Of a stretch of DNA of 64,000 nucleotides, positions 1-9,411 are shown one piece after another. Position numbers and translations under genes: made by a program. Numbering within the stretch: position 1 is the stretch's first letter; the number at the start of each line of letters is the position of its first letter. The notes below the pieces were generated by a model. That model worked only from the letters and a program-made list of their open reading frames with translations, did no database searches and was not told the DNA's origin. Origin of the DNA: an uncultured bacterium. Its GTDB lineage: Bacteria > Cyanobacteriota > Vampirovibrionia > Gastranaerophilales > Gastranaerophilaceae. The DNA lies in NCBI GenBank assembly GCA_949296245.1, contig CASFNW010000008.1, positions 18,376 through 82,375 on the forward strand, written 5' to 3'.

Positions 1-931
1 CGGGGCGTTCAGTTGTACTTCTCAAAACTATAACAGGCTTGCCTAAAGACGGCGCCTCCTCCTGTACACCTCCTGAATCCGTCATTATTATGTGAGATTC
101 TTTCATCAGAGTGGAAAACGGAGCATATTCCATAGGGTCGATTAAATGAATTCTTTCTTTGTTGCCTAAAAGCTCTTTTACCGGCTTTTGAACATTCGGA
201 TTCAAATGAACGGGATAGACTACCTGTATATTCTTGTTTTTTTCAACAAGTTCCAGAACGGCTTTACAGATATTTCTTATAGGCTCGCCAAAATTTTCAC
301 GCCTGTGGGAGGTTAATAAAATCGTTTTCGAATCAGGATTTAGCCCGATATAGCTTAAATCCGCTTTGTTATTTTTAACGGTATGCAAAAGCGCATCTAT
401 CACGGTGTTGCCTGTTTTGTAAATATGTTCTTCAGGTATTGCTGATTTAACAAGATTCTGTACACTTGTATCAGTAGGTGCAAAATGGTATGTGCATACA
501 GCATCAGCAAAAACCCTGTTTATCTCTTCCGGAAACGGATAGTATTTGTCAAAAGTTCTTAAGCCTGCTTCGACATGTCCTACGGGAATCTTAGCATAAA
601 AAGCAGACAATGCCGCAGCCATAGATGTAGTTGTATCACCATGGACAAGAACAATATCAGGCTTGCTTTTTTCAAAAACATCTTTCATTAATAAAAGCAC
701 ATCCGATGTAATTGTCCACAAGTCCTGATTAGGTTTCATTATGTTTAAGTCAAAATCAGGTTTTATATCAAACAAAGATAACACCTGATCCAGCATCTGT
801 CTGTGCTGAGCTGTTACGCAGACAATGCTTTGTATTTCGTCGGGATATTTTTCCAGTTCTTTTACAACAGGAGCCATCTTTATAGCTTCAGGACGTGTGC
901 CGAATACCGTTAATACTTTTATCTTAGACAT
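1..931 (-). CDS. wecB: UDP-N-acetylglucosamine 2-epimerase, 3' end outside window
   Basis: Converts UDP-GlcNAc to UDP-ManNAc for cell-surface polysaccharide. Read on the minus strand from ATG at 931, the frame stays open to the window edge (310 codons; a full protein is about 370), so only the C-terminus is missing. Family motifs seen in order are GTRPEAIKMAP at the N-terminus, HGDTTTSMAAA, VGHVEAGLRT, PFPEEINR, TGNTVIDAL, SHRRENFG and DSGGVQEEAPSLGKP. A GAGG Shine-Dalgarno lies about 10 nt upstream of the ATG. It is followed outside the window by unknown genes; surE lies upstream in the same direction with a 73-bp gap. Confidence 0.93.
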   Translation of the reverse strand, partial: MSKIKVLTVFGTRPEAIKMAPVVKELEKYPDEIQSIVCVTAQHRQMLDQVLSLFDIKPDFDLNIMKPNQDLWTITSDVLLLMKDVFEKSKPDIVLVHGDTTTSMAAALSAFYAKIPVGHVEAGLRTFDKYYPFPEEINRVFADAVCTYHFAPTDTSVQNLVKSAIPEEHIYKTGNTVIDALLHTVKNNKADLSYIGLNPDSKTILLTSHRRENFGEPIRNICKAVLELVEKNKNIQVVYPVHLNPNVQKPVKELLGNKERIHLIDPMEYAPFSTLMKESHIIMTDSGGVQEEAPSLGKPVIVLRSTTERP

Positions 932-1004
932 AAAATAATATCCTCAAATCAATTTGATTTAAGGATATTATATTGCAAATAAGTTTTTTATGAAATAAAA
1001 TATC

Positions 1005-1808
1005 TTATTCTTTTTTGCCGAACCAATCGCAGGATTCTTCGCCGCAGAAAGCTTTTTCCAAATCTTTCATAATACTCTGGTGTGTCATTTCAAAAGTAAT
1101 CGGAGTAATAGAAACTTTATTCATACGTACTGCATTGATGTCAGTTCCATCATTTTCATCGTATTCAATAAGCTCACCGGCAAGCCAGTAATATGTCTTG
1201 CCTCTCGGGTCAAGACGTTTATCGTATTTGCTTGTAAACATTCTAGTTCCGAGTTTTGTTATTGCAATACCTGCAATATCTTCTTCTTCTAATGACGGGA
1301 AATTTATATTTAATATAGACTTCTGCGGGAAATTTATCTCTTTAATTTTGTGCACGAATTTAGCCATAAAGTTTGCAGCAAAAGCAAAATTTTCCACCTC
1401 GTAATGCAAACCTGCAAGAGAAGTAGCTATTGCAGGGAAACCGAGCATAGCACCTTCCAGTGCACAGCTTACCGTACCGGAATACAAAATATCAGCACCG
1501 AGGTTAGGTCCATGGTTTATACCGGATATTACAAGGTCAGGCATTTCATGAGGTTCCAAAATTGCGCTCAAACCGATTTTTACACAATCACCAGGGGTGC
1601 CTGTTGTAACCCAGTTTCTTTTTGCACCGAATTTCGGGTCAAGTTCTTCCACTCTCAAAGGTGTGTGAAGTGTGAGTGAATGCCCTGCAGCACTTCGTTC
1701 TCTGTCCGGTGCTATTACATACACATCATGCTCACAGCTCAAAGCTTCTGTCAGGGCTCTTATGCCGTTTGCCATAAGACCGTCATCATTTGAAAGTAGA
1801 ATATTCAT
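1005..1808 (-). CDS. surE: 5'/3'-nucleotidase SurE
   Basis: Survival protein E, a divalent-metal nucleotidase acting on nucleoside 5'/3'-monophosphates. The N-terminus MNILLSNDDG carries the metal-binding Asp-Asp pair. Further SurE signatures are APDRERSAAGHSLT near residue 35, GTPGDCVKIG near 70 and SGINHGPNLGADILYSGTV near 95, where Asn and Ser complete the active site. The 267-residue length is normal. AGGAG lies 6 nt before the start. It reads towards wecB, and the 80-bp gap to pyrG upstream leaves open whether it has its own promoter. Confidence 0.96.
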   Translation of the reverse strand: MNILLSNDDGLMANGIRALTEALSCEHDVYVIAPDRERSAAGHSLTLHTPLRVEELDPKFGAKRNWVTTGTPGDCVKIGLSAILEPHEMPDLVISGINHGPNLGADILYSGTVSCALEGAMLGFPAIATSLAGLHYEVENFAFAANFMAKFVHKIKEINFPQKSILNINFPSLEEEDIAGIAITKLGTRMFTSKYDKRLDPRGKTYYWLAGELIEYDENDGTDINAVRMNKVSITPITFEMTHQSIMKDLEKAFCGEESCDWFGKKE

Positions 1809-1888
1809 TGCGCACTCCTATATTGTGTCTTCCTACATGATTTATACCCTGTTTTTATTCGATATAAACCATTCGATGCATTAAAAAA

Positions 1889-3502
1889 TTATTTTGATAA
1901 CCTTTTATTTATAGCATTTATTAATCCTGCAAACAAGGGGTGCGGGTGTTCGGGTCTTGATTTAAATTCCGGATGGAACTGGCATGCCACAAACCAGTCA
2001 TTTTTCGGATATTCAACAATTTCGCACAATTGACCGTCAGGCGACATTCCTGAAAAGACAAGACCGGCTTTTTCTATTTGCTCTTTATATTCGTTGTTTA
2101 CTTCATATCTGTGGCGGTGGCGTTCCGAGATTGTTTTTACTTTTCCGTATGCATCGTATGCTTTAGTTCCTTTTTTCAAGACACAGTCATATTTGCCGAG
2201 CCTCATGGTACCGCCCATATTCTCTATATTTTTTTGTTCAAGCATTATATCAATAACAGGATAAGGTGTCCCTTCATTAAATTCCATTGAATTTGCATCT
2301 TTTAGCCCTACAACATGTCTTGCGTATTCTATAACAGCACACTGCATACCAAGGCATAAACCTAAAAACGGGAGATTATTTTCTCGTGCGTATCTTATAG
2401 CATTAAGCTTGCCTTCAATACCTCTGACACCGAATCCTCCCGGTACAACAAGGCCGTCTACATCGCTTAAAATTTCTTTTGTCTTTTTCTGGTCTATACA
2501 TTCTTCGGAATTTATCCATTTTATATCTATTTTTGCATGATGAGCGTAGCCGGCATGTTTTAATGCTTCGACTACAGAGATATAAGCATCGGACAGACCT
2601 GTATATTTACCTGCAATTGCAATTTTAAATGTTTTAGTCGGATTTTTTATTACATCAACAAGTTTTCTCCAGCTGTCCAGATTTGGCTTTTTGTCAAGCA
2701 GCTGCAGCCTTTGTAATACTACGTGCGCCATATTCTGGTCTTCAAGAGCCAGAGGTACTTCATAGATAGACTTCAAATCTTTGCATTCAATTACTGCATC
2801 TACCGGCACCGAGCAGAACAGAGCCAGTTTTTCTTTTTCTTTTTTAGGGATTGAACGGGTTGTTCTGCAGACAAGAATTTCCGGCTGCAGACCATAACTG
2901 CGCAAAACAGCTACACTGTGCTGCGAGGGTTTTGTTTTAAGTTCGCCTGATGTCGGCAGATAAGGAATCAAAGTAACATGTATATTTATGCTGTTTCCGA
3001 ATCCTATTTCTGTTTTAAACTGTCTTATTGCTTCGATAAAAGGCAGACTCTCAATATCACCTATTGTTCCGCCTACCTCCAGAATCAAAAAGTCGGGTTT
3101 AAACTGAGAAGCAGCTTTTTTTATTCTTGATTTTATTTCATTTGTAATATGTGGAATTGTTTGAACAGTTGCGCCTAAATATTCGCCTTTTCTCTCTTTT
3201 TTAATTACAGTCTGGTAAATACTTCCCGAGGTTACGTTGTTTACTCTGCCTAAAGAGGTATCAGTAAATCTTTCGTAGTGGCCGAGGTCAAGGTCAGTTT
3301 CTGCACCGTCATCTGTTACAAATACTTCCCCGTGCTGAAAAGGGCTCATTGTTCCGGGGTCAACATTTATATAAGGGTCAAATTTTTGTATTACAACGGA
3401 AAAGCCTCTGGATTTCAATAATTTTCCCAAAGAAGCGGCTACAATTCCTTTCCCCAGTGAAGAAACTACACCGCCTGTTACAAAAATGTATTTTGTTCCC
3501 AT
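1889..3502 (-). CDS. pyrG: CTP synthase
   Basis: Makes CTP from UTP, ATP and glutamine, the last step of de novo pyrimidine nucleotide synthesis. The N-terminal amidoligase begins [17 protein letters not shown] and carries the [24 protein letters not shown] region. The C-terminal class I glutamine amidotransferase has its nucleophile Cys in LGLCLGMQ and the His/Glu pair in FHPEFKS. At 537 residues it is full length. The start is supported by a GGGG-type ribosome site in aaggggtataaaATG. A bidirectional-looking hairpin separates it from gatC upstream. Confidence 0.98.
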   Translation of the reverse strand: MGTKYIFVTGGVVSSLGKGIVAASLGKLLKSRGFSVVIQKFDPYINVDPGTMSPFQHGEVFVTDDGAETDLDLGHYERFTDTSLGRVNNVTSGSIYQTVIKKERKGEYLGATVQTIPHITNEIKSRIKKAASQFKPDFLILEVGGTIGDIESLPFIEAIRQFKTEIGFGNSINIHVTLIPYLPTSGELKTKPSQHSVAVLRSYGLQPEILVCRTTRSIPKKEKEKLALFCSVPVDAVIECKDLKSIYEVPLALEDQNMAHVVLQRLQLLDKKPNLDSWRKLVDVIKNPTKTFKIAIAGKYTGLSDAYISVVEALKHAGYAHHAKIDIKWINSEECIDQKKTKEILSDVDGLVVPGGFGVRGIEGKLNAIRYARENNLPFLGLCLGMQCAVIEYARHVVGLKDANSMEFNEGTPYPVIDIMLEQKNIENMGGTMRLGKYDCVLKKGTKAYDAYGKVKTISERHRHRYEVNNEYKEQIEKAGLVFSGMSPDGQLCEIVEYPKNDWFVACQFHPEFKSRPEHPHPLFAGLINAINKRLSK

Positions 3503-3545
3503 TTTATACCCCTTATCTAGCTTTAATAATACTTTCTTATAAGTT

Positions 3546-3579
3546 AAAAAGCTTAGAGGGCAGTTCCTCTAAGCTTTTT
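3546..3579 (-). terminator. Intrinsic terminator downstream of gatC
   Basis: A perfect 14-bp inverted repeat (arms 3546-3559 and 3566-3579) flanked by A and T runs lies just past the gatC stop codon. It can end gatC transcription before pyrG, so pyrG probably has its own promoter in the 40 bp that follow. Confidence 0.85.
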
Positions 3580-3585
3580 CTTGTT

Positions 3586-3867
3586 TTAATTTATTTTCGG
3601 AACCCTGAAAAACCCGTCCTCTTTGCAAGGCGCGTTTGCCATAAGCTCTTCTTTTGTCTGTTCCTGAACAACGACATCTTCTCTCATTACATTCACCACA
3701 GGAATTGCGTGGCTCATAGGTTCGACATTTGTTGTATCAACTTCGTTCATTTGTTCCACATATTTTAAAATGTCGCCTAATTGTTTTGAAAATTTGACTT
3801 TTTCCTCTTCTGTAAGTTCAAGTCTTGCAAGTTTTGCAACATGCTCAACATCTTTTATTGTAATCAT
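3586..3867 (-). CDS. gatC: Aspartyl/glutamyl-tRNA(Asn/Gln) amidotransferase subunit C
   Basis: Small subunit of GatCAB, which converts Glu-tRNA(Gln) and Asp-tRNA(Asn) to the amidated forms. The protein begins MITIKDVEHVAKLARLELTE and contains the family segments VEQMNEVDTTNVEPMSHA and LRED-like VMREDVV, ending GFFRVPKIN. The ATG at 3867 is preferred because GGAG sits 6 nt upstream; an in-frame TTG 12 nt further upstream overlaps that ribosome site. The 93-residue length fits the family. gatA and gatB are not adjacent. Confidence 0.95.
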   Translation of the reverse strand: MITIKDVEHVAKLARLELTEEEKVKFSKQLGDILKYVEQMNEVDTTNVEPMSHAIPVVNVMREDVVVQEQTKEELMANAPCKEDGFFRVPKIN

Positions 3868-3967
3868 TTTTATCTCCAACCAAATATATAATTATACATG
3901 TATCATATACTTGTTAATTTTACTATGGTTTATTTTGTTTTTTTTACATAAATATTGATTAAACACA

Positions 3968-4003
3968 AAAAAGACACAGTCTATATACAGACTGTGTCTT
4001 TTT
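3968..4003 (-). terminator. Intrinsic terminator downstream of the 4019-4444 gene
   Basis: Near-perfect stem AAAAAAGACACAGTCT / AGACTGTGTCTTTTT with a 6-nt loop, A and T tracts on both sides. It lies just beyond the stop of the minus-strand unknown gene. Confidence 0.85.
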
Positions 4004-4018
4004 ATATTTTTTGAAAAA

Positions 4019-4444
4019 TTAAGCTTTAATTGAAGCAGAAGCCGTTTTTTCTTTTTTATCCAGAGTAAATGTATGGTCTACAAACTGAGCTCTGTCTAAG
4101 TATTTTTGTTCAATTGTACCTTTTTTGTAAGTACGGTATAAAAGGCTCAATCCAGCAGCAACGCCAGCTATAACTTTTAGCGGTTTCGGGGCTGCTTTTA
4201 GGTATTGGAAAAATTTCTTCACTCCGCCCATTTCAGCTACTTTTGCAGCTAATTCCGGAGTTTTTTTCACAACTGCTCTGCCTGCAAGTGCCGTAATACC
4301 TGCAGCCGCACCTATTTGAACATTTGAAACAAGAGAATTTCCAAAATGGTGCATTGCACAGTCTATTTTGTTACCTGTGGTACCTTTTCTCGGGTCTACA
4401 AAAGAATTTAATGTAGGCGATACCAAAAATAAAACTTTTGACAT
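4019..4444 (-). CDS. Unknown protein with hydrophobic central segments
   Basis: Unrecognised 141-residue protein. Visible features are a hydrophobic, alanine/glycine-rich stretch near residues 42-58 (VQIGAAAGITALAGRAVV), a second at about 92-105 (LKVIAGVAAGLSLLYR) and a charged C-terminus. This could be a small protein with two weak membrane helices or an amphipathic protein. AGGAAG lies 6 nt before the ATG and a strong terminator follows, so it looks like a single-gene transcript. No function is claimed. Confidence 0.7.
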   Translation of the reverse strand: MSKVLFLVSPTLNSFVDPRKGTTGNKIDCAMHHFGNSLVSNVQIGAAAGITALAGRAVVKKTPELAAKVAEMGGVKKFFQYLKAAPKPLKVIAGVAAGLSLLYRTYKKGTIEQKYLDRAQFVDHTFTLDKKEKTASASIKA

Positions 4445-4553
4445 AATTCTTCCTTATCTTTCACACACACTAAGTATATATAAAGTAAAACCAATTAAGA
4501 TTCAAATTTGATAAATTATAAATGTAAATTTACAAATGTTAATAATCCAATGA

Positions 4554-5111
4554 TTAAATTCTGTATTTTGAAATATCTTCAAAATATTTTTCTAAAGCCA
4601 TATAACCGTTATAAATTTCGTTTGAGATTATTGTATAACGGCAAGCAGCAAGATATCTTAATTCTTTTGCGCGGATTTCAAGAATTTTATCCGCATCGTT
4701 TTTTAAATTTTCATCAAGAGATTGAGACCATTTCTTCAACAGTTCGATTTCTTCGTTTATCTGTTTTATTGTGGTATATTCAAGCTGGTTAAAGTCATAT
4801 TTGCGAAGAATAGCCTTATCCTGATTTGTAATTCTGCTTTTTACAACAGGGGTGCCGTATATTTTTTTGATAAACATATAGTTGTCCGCAACTAAAATAT
4901 GAGACAGAGGAACACCCGCTCTGGCAAGCATAGATGAAGTGCTTAAAGAGCTGAAAGTATCTTTTTCATCAGACAGAGAACTGATTTTTGTTATAGAGTT
5001 ATTCTGTTTATCCTGATTTTGTTTTATATTTGGGAAAAATTCGTTAATAGTTCCAATCCTCATTCTCCTGTTGACATATTTAATTTTATCGCACACTAAT
5101 TCATTTGTCAT
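4554..5111 (-). CDS. Unknown soluble protein, helical C-terminal half
   Basis: Unrecognised 185-residue protein. The N-terminal 60 residues are polar and serine-rich. From about residue 95 onward the sequence is charged and predicted by eye to be helical (TIKQINEEIELLKKWSQSL and ILEIRAKELRYLAACR). There is no signal peptide or membrane segment. AAGGTGAG immediately precedes the ATG as ribosome site. It is divergent from the next unknown gene at 5219, with a 107-bp shared upstream region. Confidence 0.65.
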   Translation of the reverse strand: MTNELVCDKIKYVNRRMRIGTINEFFPNIKQNQDKQNNSITKISSLSDEKDTFSSLSTSSMLARAGVPLSHILVADNYMFIKKIYGTPVVKSRITNQDKAILRKYDFNQLEYTTIKQINEEIELLKKWSQSLDENLKNDADKILEIRAKELRYLAACRYTIISNEIYNGYMALEKYFEDISKYRI

Positions 5112-5218
5112 CTCACCTTATAGAATTGTAAAGGACTAAATTTTTATATCGTGGCAATTTTTTTTAAGAAAATGTTTTTATATATTTAAGGGAAATTATA
5201 TATATTAGAGGAAGTCAC

Positions 5219-5728
5219 ATGGGCGGAGAACATGCAATAAAAGCTGCAGCTTCACAGCCAATAAGCAACATAAACTTTCTGTCTTCCAGTATGGACAGAA
5301 AAAAATATGAGGCATTGTTAAGCGCATATGATCTGAAACAGGGAATTTATGAATCTGTCGAAGATTATAATAAACGGATGGCTGAATTTAGAATGCAGCT
5401 GGCAAAGCAGATTAGAGAAGAAAATACAACTACTGCCGAGAAAAAGTATAATGATATATTAAGCCTTTATTTGGCTCAAACAAAAGATCCTGCAAAAATG
5501 GAACAGGGATTGAGTCAGCTGCAATCATTATTTAGATTTGCCAATTTTAACAACATTAACAATTCGTTTGATGAAAAATTGTATCTGGCAAAACAGCAAA
5601 TGGCACTGACTGAAAACAGACTCAGCAGGCTAAAAAACGGAAAAGAAGACGATACACGTACAACGTCCAATCCAATGTTATACAGCGGAGAATTCCAGCC
5701 GCCGGGAGAGCGTGACTTTTTGAGCTAA
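5219..5728 (+). CDS. Unknown soluble, charged protein
   Basis: Unrecognised 169-residue protein, rich in Lys, Glu, Gln and Asn. Residues 26-60 (DRKKYEALLSAYDLKQGIYE onward) and 70-105 read as long helices, possibly coiled coil; the last 25 residues are polar and probably disordered. The ATG is backed by AGAGGAAG. Its stop overlaps the end of the convergent rimO gene by 4 bp. Confidence 0.65.
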   Translation: MGGEHAIKAAASQPISNINFLSSSMDRKKYEALLSAYDLKQGIYESVEDYNKRMAEFRMQLAKQIREENTTTAEKKYNDILSLYLAQTKDPAKMEQGLSQLQSLFRFANFNNINNSFDEKLYLAKQQMALTENRLSRLKNGKEDDTRTTSNPMLYSGEFQPPGERDFLS

Positions 5729-7044
5729 AGCTGCCCGTACAGATCATAGTCATCACAGCCGGTAATAGTTACAGTTTCGATGTCACCCGGAACAGGAATT
5801 TCGTCTGTTTGAACGTAAACAAGACCGTCTACTTCCGGTGCGTCTCTGTATGAACGAGCAATAACCTGTCCGTCTGAAGTAACAGATTCTATTATGCAGG
5901 GGATTTTATGACCGATAAATGATTCGTTAATTTCTCGAGAAATCTGTTTTTGGAGTTTCATTAGCCTGTTTTTACGCTGCTTTTTTATCTTTGCAGGTAT
6001 CTGCTCAGGCAAAGAATATGCAAATGTGTTTTTTTCACGTGAAAATTCAAATGCGCCCATCTTGTCAAACTTTGCCCATTTTGTAAATTCATACAAATCT
6101 TCAAACATTTCTTCTGTTTCACCCGGATATCCTGCGATGAATGTTGTTCTTATAGCAACATCAGGTATTTTGCTGCGTAATTTTTCAACAAACCTTCTGT
6201 AATCCATAACCGGACGTTTCATTGCCTTGAGCATTTCAGGATGAGAGTGCTGCAGAGGGATATCCACATACTTTACAACCTTTTCACAGTTTGCAAAAGC
6301 ATCTATTAATTCATCATCAAACATAGACGGATATGTGTACATAACACGTATCCAGTTGAGCTCATCTATTTTGTTTAATTCTTTCAGAAGCTTTGCTAAA
6401 GACGGCTTTTTGTACAAATCTATTCCATAGCCCGTTGTATCCTGTGCAATCAGTACAATTTCTGACACACCTTTTTGTGCGAGCATTTTTGCTTCTTTTA
6501 CAATATTCTCAATAGGGCGCGAGCTATAAGGGCCTCTTAGCTGTGGTATGACGCAGTATCCGCATTTGTAATTGCAGCCGTCAGCAATTTTTATATAGCT
6601 GCTTGCACCTACTGTTATCTGTTGTCTTTGTGCAGTTTCAGGATATTTGAAAACAGGACTGTCAGAGATTTCACAAACATATTTTGGGGAATCCTGTGTA
6701 ATTTCTTTTATCACATCAGCTATTTTAGCAATTTCAGAAGTACCTATCATCGCGGCGGCTTCCGGTACGGCTTTTTTAAGTTCTTCTTTGTGTTTTTGAG
6801 GCAGGCATCCAGTGATAATTATTTTTTTGCCTTTATTCACCATTTCTATTATGGAATGAACAGATTCCTTTTCCGCATCGTGTATAAAAGAGCAGGTATT
6901 TATAATTACGATATCCGCTTTTTCATCATCAAGAGTAATATCATAGCCGTTTTGTGCAAGTATGCCGAGCATAAGTTCCGAATCTACAAGATTTTTAGCA
7001 CAGCCATGATTTATTAATGCAATTTTATAGTTATTCTTTTTCAT
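5725..7044 (-). CDS. rimO: Ribosomal protein uS12 methylthiotransferase
   Basis: Radical SAM enzyme that methylthiolates an Asp of ribosomal protein S12. Three regions are visible: an N-terminal UPF0004 domain with cluster cysteines in NHGCAKN, NTCSF and TGCLPQ; the radical SAM CNYKCGYC motif near residue 160 with RGPYSSRP following, typical of RimO rather than MiaB; and a C-terminal TRAM-like segment with PEVDGLVYV. 439 residues is normal. No Shine-Dalgarno is present; TAAAAT ends 7 nt before the ATG, so the mRNA may be leaderless. Confidence 0.96.
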   Translation of the reverse strand: MKKNNYKIALINHGCAKNLVDSELMLGILAQNGYDITLDDEKADIVIINTCSFIHDAEKESVHSIIEMVNKGKKIIITGCLPQKHKEELKKAVPEAAAMIGTSEIAKIADVIKEITQDSPKYVCEISDSPVFKYPETAQRQQITVGASSYIKIADGCNYKCGYCVIPQLRGPYSSRPIENIVKEAKMLAQKGVSEIVLIAQDTTGYGIDLYKKPSLAKLLKELNKIDELNWIRVMYTYPSMFDDELIDAFANCEKVVKYVDIPLQHSHPEMLKAMKRPVMDYRRFVEKLRSKIPDVAIRTTFIAGYPGETEEMFEDLYEFTKWAKFDKMGAFEFSREKNTFAYSLPEQIPAKIKKQRKNRLMKLQKQISREINESFIGHKIPCIIESVTSDGQVIARSYRDAPEVDGLVYVQTDEIPVPGDIETVTITGCDDYDLYGQL

Positions 7045-7051
7045 AGTTGTT

Positions 7052-7057
7052 ATTTTA
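7052..7057 (-). promoter_or_regulatory. Candidate -10 box of rimO (leaderless start)
   Basis: TAAAAT on the minus strand ends 7 nt before the rimO ATG. The -35 match is weak (TTCTCA at 18-nt spacing). A start point at or next to the ATG would give an mRNA without a leader, consistent with the missing Shine-Dalgarno. Confidence 0.5.
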
Positions 7058-7084
7058 CATGAAAAACGATTAATTTGAGAATGT

Positions 7085-7274
7085 TTGAGAACAATTTGTG
7101 ATAAGGCTCTGCACCCAGCTATTGCCTGGAACGTGAAGCTGACGGCAACGAAGCGCGGTCAGCGGCAGCAGCCAGCGGAAAGGAATTTCGAGACAGTCCG
7201 AAGCAGTTGCAAAACTAGATTAAAACAAATACTAAACCACATTAACGGCAATAAGCCAAGACTTTAAATTATAC
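7085..7274. other. GC-rich intergenic segment, possible repeat relic
   Basis: This stretch upstream of rimO is much richer in G and C than its surroundings and has no convincing gene. Its right part (GCAGTTGC followed by ACTAGATTA near 7203-7222) resembles the end of the hairpin repeat found at 35179-35330 and 53856-53985, where GGCAACTGCGACACTAGATTA is seen. It may be a decayed member of that family. Confidence 0.35.
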
Positions 7275-7280
7275 AAAAAA

Positions 7281-7797
<517 letters not shown>

Positions 7798-7831
7798 ATA
7801 ACTCAGAGGTCTTTAAAAACCTTGTAGAATT

Positions 7832-7859
7832 ATTATAACAAAACAATAATTATTGTAAA
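7832..7859 (-). promoter_or_regulatory. Promoter of tRNA-Asn
   Basis: On the minus strand, TTTACA and TATAAT are separated by 16 bp, with the -10 about 34 bp upstream of the tRNA 5' end. This is close to the sigma-70 consensus. Confidence 0.75.
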
Positions 7860-8013
7860 CCTTTTTTATATAAAAAATTTTTAACAGTTGAAATACTTAC
7901 CATTACAGTTTTTAGAAACATTGTAAACAAAATTTAACAACGTGCTTTAAAATTAAGCAATTTTTTATTTGGTATATACTTTATATATACAGAAGAATAA
8001 AAAAGAGAGACTT

Positions 8014-8079
8014 ATGAAAGCATTATTGGTAAGATTTTTTAACAGAAACAAAAAATTCAGCCCCGCTGATTTAATATAA
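8014..8079 (+). CDS. Possible 21-residue small protein
   Basis: A short ORF starting MKALLVRFFNRNKKF and ending FSPADLI follows AGAGAG placed 5 nt before ATG, and is followed within 30 bp by a strong hairpin. TATACT-like sequence at about 7974 could serve as -10. The context (promoter, ribosome site, terminator) is that of a small gene, but at 21 codons coding is not proven; the unit may instead be a small RNA of about 130 nt. Confidence 0.4.
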   Translation: MKALLVRFFNRNKKFSPADLI

Positions 8080-8103
8080 TATTGCAAGAATTATTTTAAT
8101 TAT

Positions 8104-8137
8104 AAAAAGCCGGATTTTGGACTACTCCGGCTTTTTT
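8104..8137. terminator. Bidirectional terminator between the small ORF and the lipoprotein gene
   Basis: AAAAGCCGGA (8105-8114) pairs with TCCGGCTTTT (8126-8135), flanked by A and T runs, between convergent genes. Confidence 0.85.
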
Positions 8138-8144
8138 ATGTTTT

Positions 8145-8873
8145 TTATACTTTCTGATTTTCTTCTTCTTTTTTTGTATTTATAGTATTTGCTATTATCA
8201 CAAGTGCAACAATCACTAGAAGTATTGTAAATACAATATTGATTGTCTTATAGACTGTAAATTTCAGTTTCATCTCATTAACAGTGTTAAATCTTATTTT
8301 CCATGTATAAACAAAATTTGATTCATCAGCTTCCGTTGCGTTATGCAAATCAGCTTTGACAGGGGTTCTTATTATATAAGAAAAGCTGAAAATTTCGTTT
8401 GTATTCAATCCGCTCATCACGGCAGCCCGCATTTGTTTTTCCTGAGCAGACATTTGATTATCTTCTTTAGGTATTGTATCTACCTGTGCATCTAATATAT
8501 AAACATCCTTAAAAAAACCTTTTTTAACACTTATGAATTTGCCATCCGGATTTTTTGTCACCAGATTTTTAGAATCCGGAGATGTATTCCATTTGTCATT
8601 TGTTATATCTTCTATATTTTTTGTTGCCTCAATCCCTTTCATATCTTCTGTTGAGTATTCTTTTACCTGAACAGAAGCATCATCTTTGTACTTTTCAAGC
8701 GCTTCCTCAAACGGATCTTGTTCCTGACTCATTGCAAGAAGCTGTTTACTTAGTAAGAATCTCTCTTTTACTACTGCGCTTCCGTCTTTATGAATTGTGA
8801 CATCAGTTTCTATCTTTACACATCCCGTCAACAAGAATGTTGTACACAATAATAAACAAATCTTTTTCCACAT
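8145..8873 (-). CDS. Membrane lipoprotein with C-terminal transmembrane helix
   Basis: The 242-residue protein starts with a signal peptide ending in the lipobox LLTGC (Cys18). A beta-rich extracytoplasmic region follows (VKIETDVTIHKDGSAVVKE) and a single C-terminal membrane helix near residues 211-231 (INIVFTILLVIVALVIIANT) with a short charged tail. This layout resembles the DUF3153/LppM-type lipoproteins, but I recognise it only by architecture. AAGGAG lies 7 nt before the ATG. It is a stand-alone gene with terminator downstream. Confidence 0.8.
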   Translation of the reverse strand: MWKKICLLLCTTFLLTGCVKIETDVTIHKDGSAVVKERFLLSKQLLAMSQEQDPFEEALEKYKDDASVQVKEYSTEDMKGIEATKNIEDITNDKWNTSPDSKNLVTKNPDGKFISVKKGFFKDVYILDAQVDTIPKEDNQMSAQEKQMRAAVMSGLNTNEIFSFSYIIRTPVKADLHNATEADESNFVYTWKIRFNTVNEMKLKFTVYKTINIVFTILLVIVALVIIANTINTKKEEENQKV

Positions 8874-8883
8874 AAATAACTCC

Positions 8884-9411
8884 TTAAATTTTACATATAA
8901 AATTATAAATATTCCGCCGTTTGTTGTCTATAGTGCTAAAATGTAATTTATATCGCAAATTCAACAGATACATGATAAACCTTATGCATCCAAATAGAAT
9001 TAAATACTTTGTAATTTCTGTGAAACGAAGGTGTAGGATATTTCTTTTTGAGTGCTCTTGAAGGACGGATGACAGAATCAGCACTCAAAAAGAAATATCC
9101 TACACCTTCCAGTTTTATAGAAAGGCTGTAGCTGTAAATTGGGCATACTTGCCCAATTCAATAAATTCTATCATTCTAAAGCATCAAATGTGCTTTGCAG
9201 CAATGTCAGTGCTTTGTTCAGAATCTTACAAATCTGATATGTATATAGAAAGCCGGTAAGATCCTGAGCTCGCTTGGCTCCTCAGAATGACAACTTATCA
9301 CATAATAAATATATAACTATACTAAACTTTCACTGAATTATGTAACATATACAAGAATGACGTGTTTCTGAAATTTTTAGCGGAAATTCTATATAAATCC
9401 GTTGAAAATAA
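8884..9411. other. 528-bp intergenic region rich in hairpins
   Basis: No gene is convincing here. It holds the 30-bp perfect inverted repeat described separately, an 8-bp hairpin AATTGGGC/GCCCAATT at 9137-9158, and at about 9256-9295 an imperfect hairpin of the type GATCCTGAGC ... CTCAGAATGAC that resembles dispersed intergenic repeats of many bacteria. The promoter of the lipoprotein gene should also lie in its left part. Confidence 0.6.
9027..9109. repeat. 30-bp perfect inverted repeat with 23-nt loop
   Basis: Arms 9027-9056 and 9080-9109 are perfect reverse complements, beginning GAAGGTGTAGGATATTTC. Neither arm is followed by a T run, so it does not look like a terminator. It may be a palindromic mobile or remnant element. 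Confidence 0.85.
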
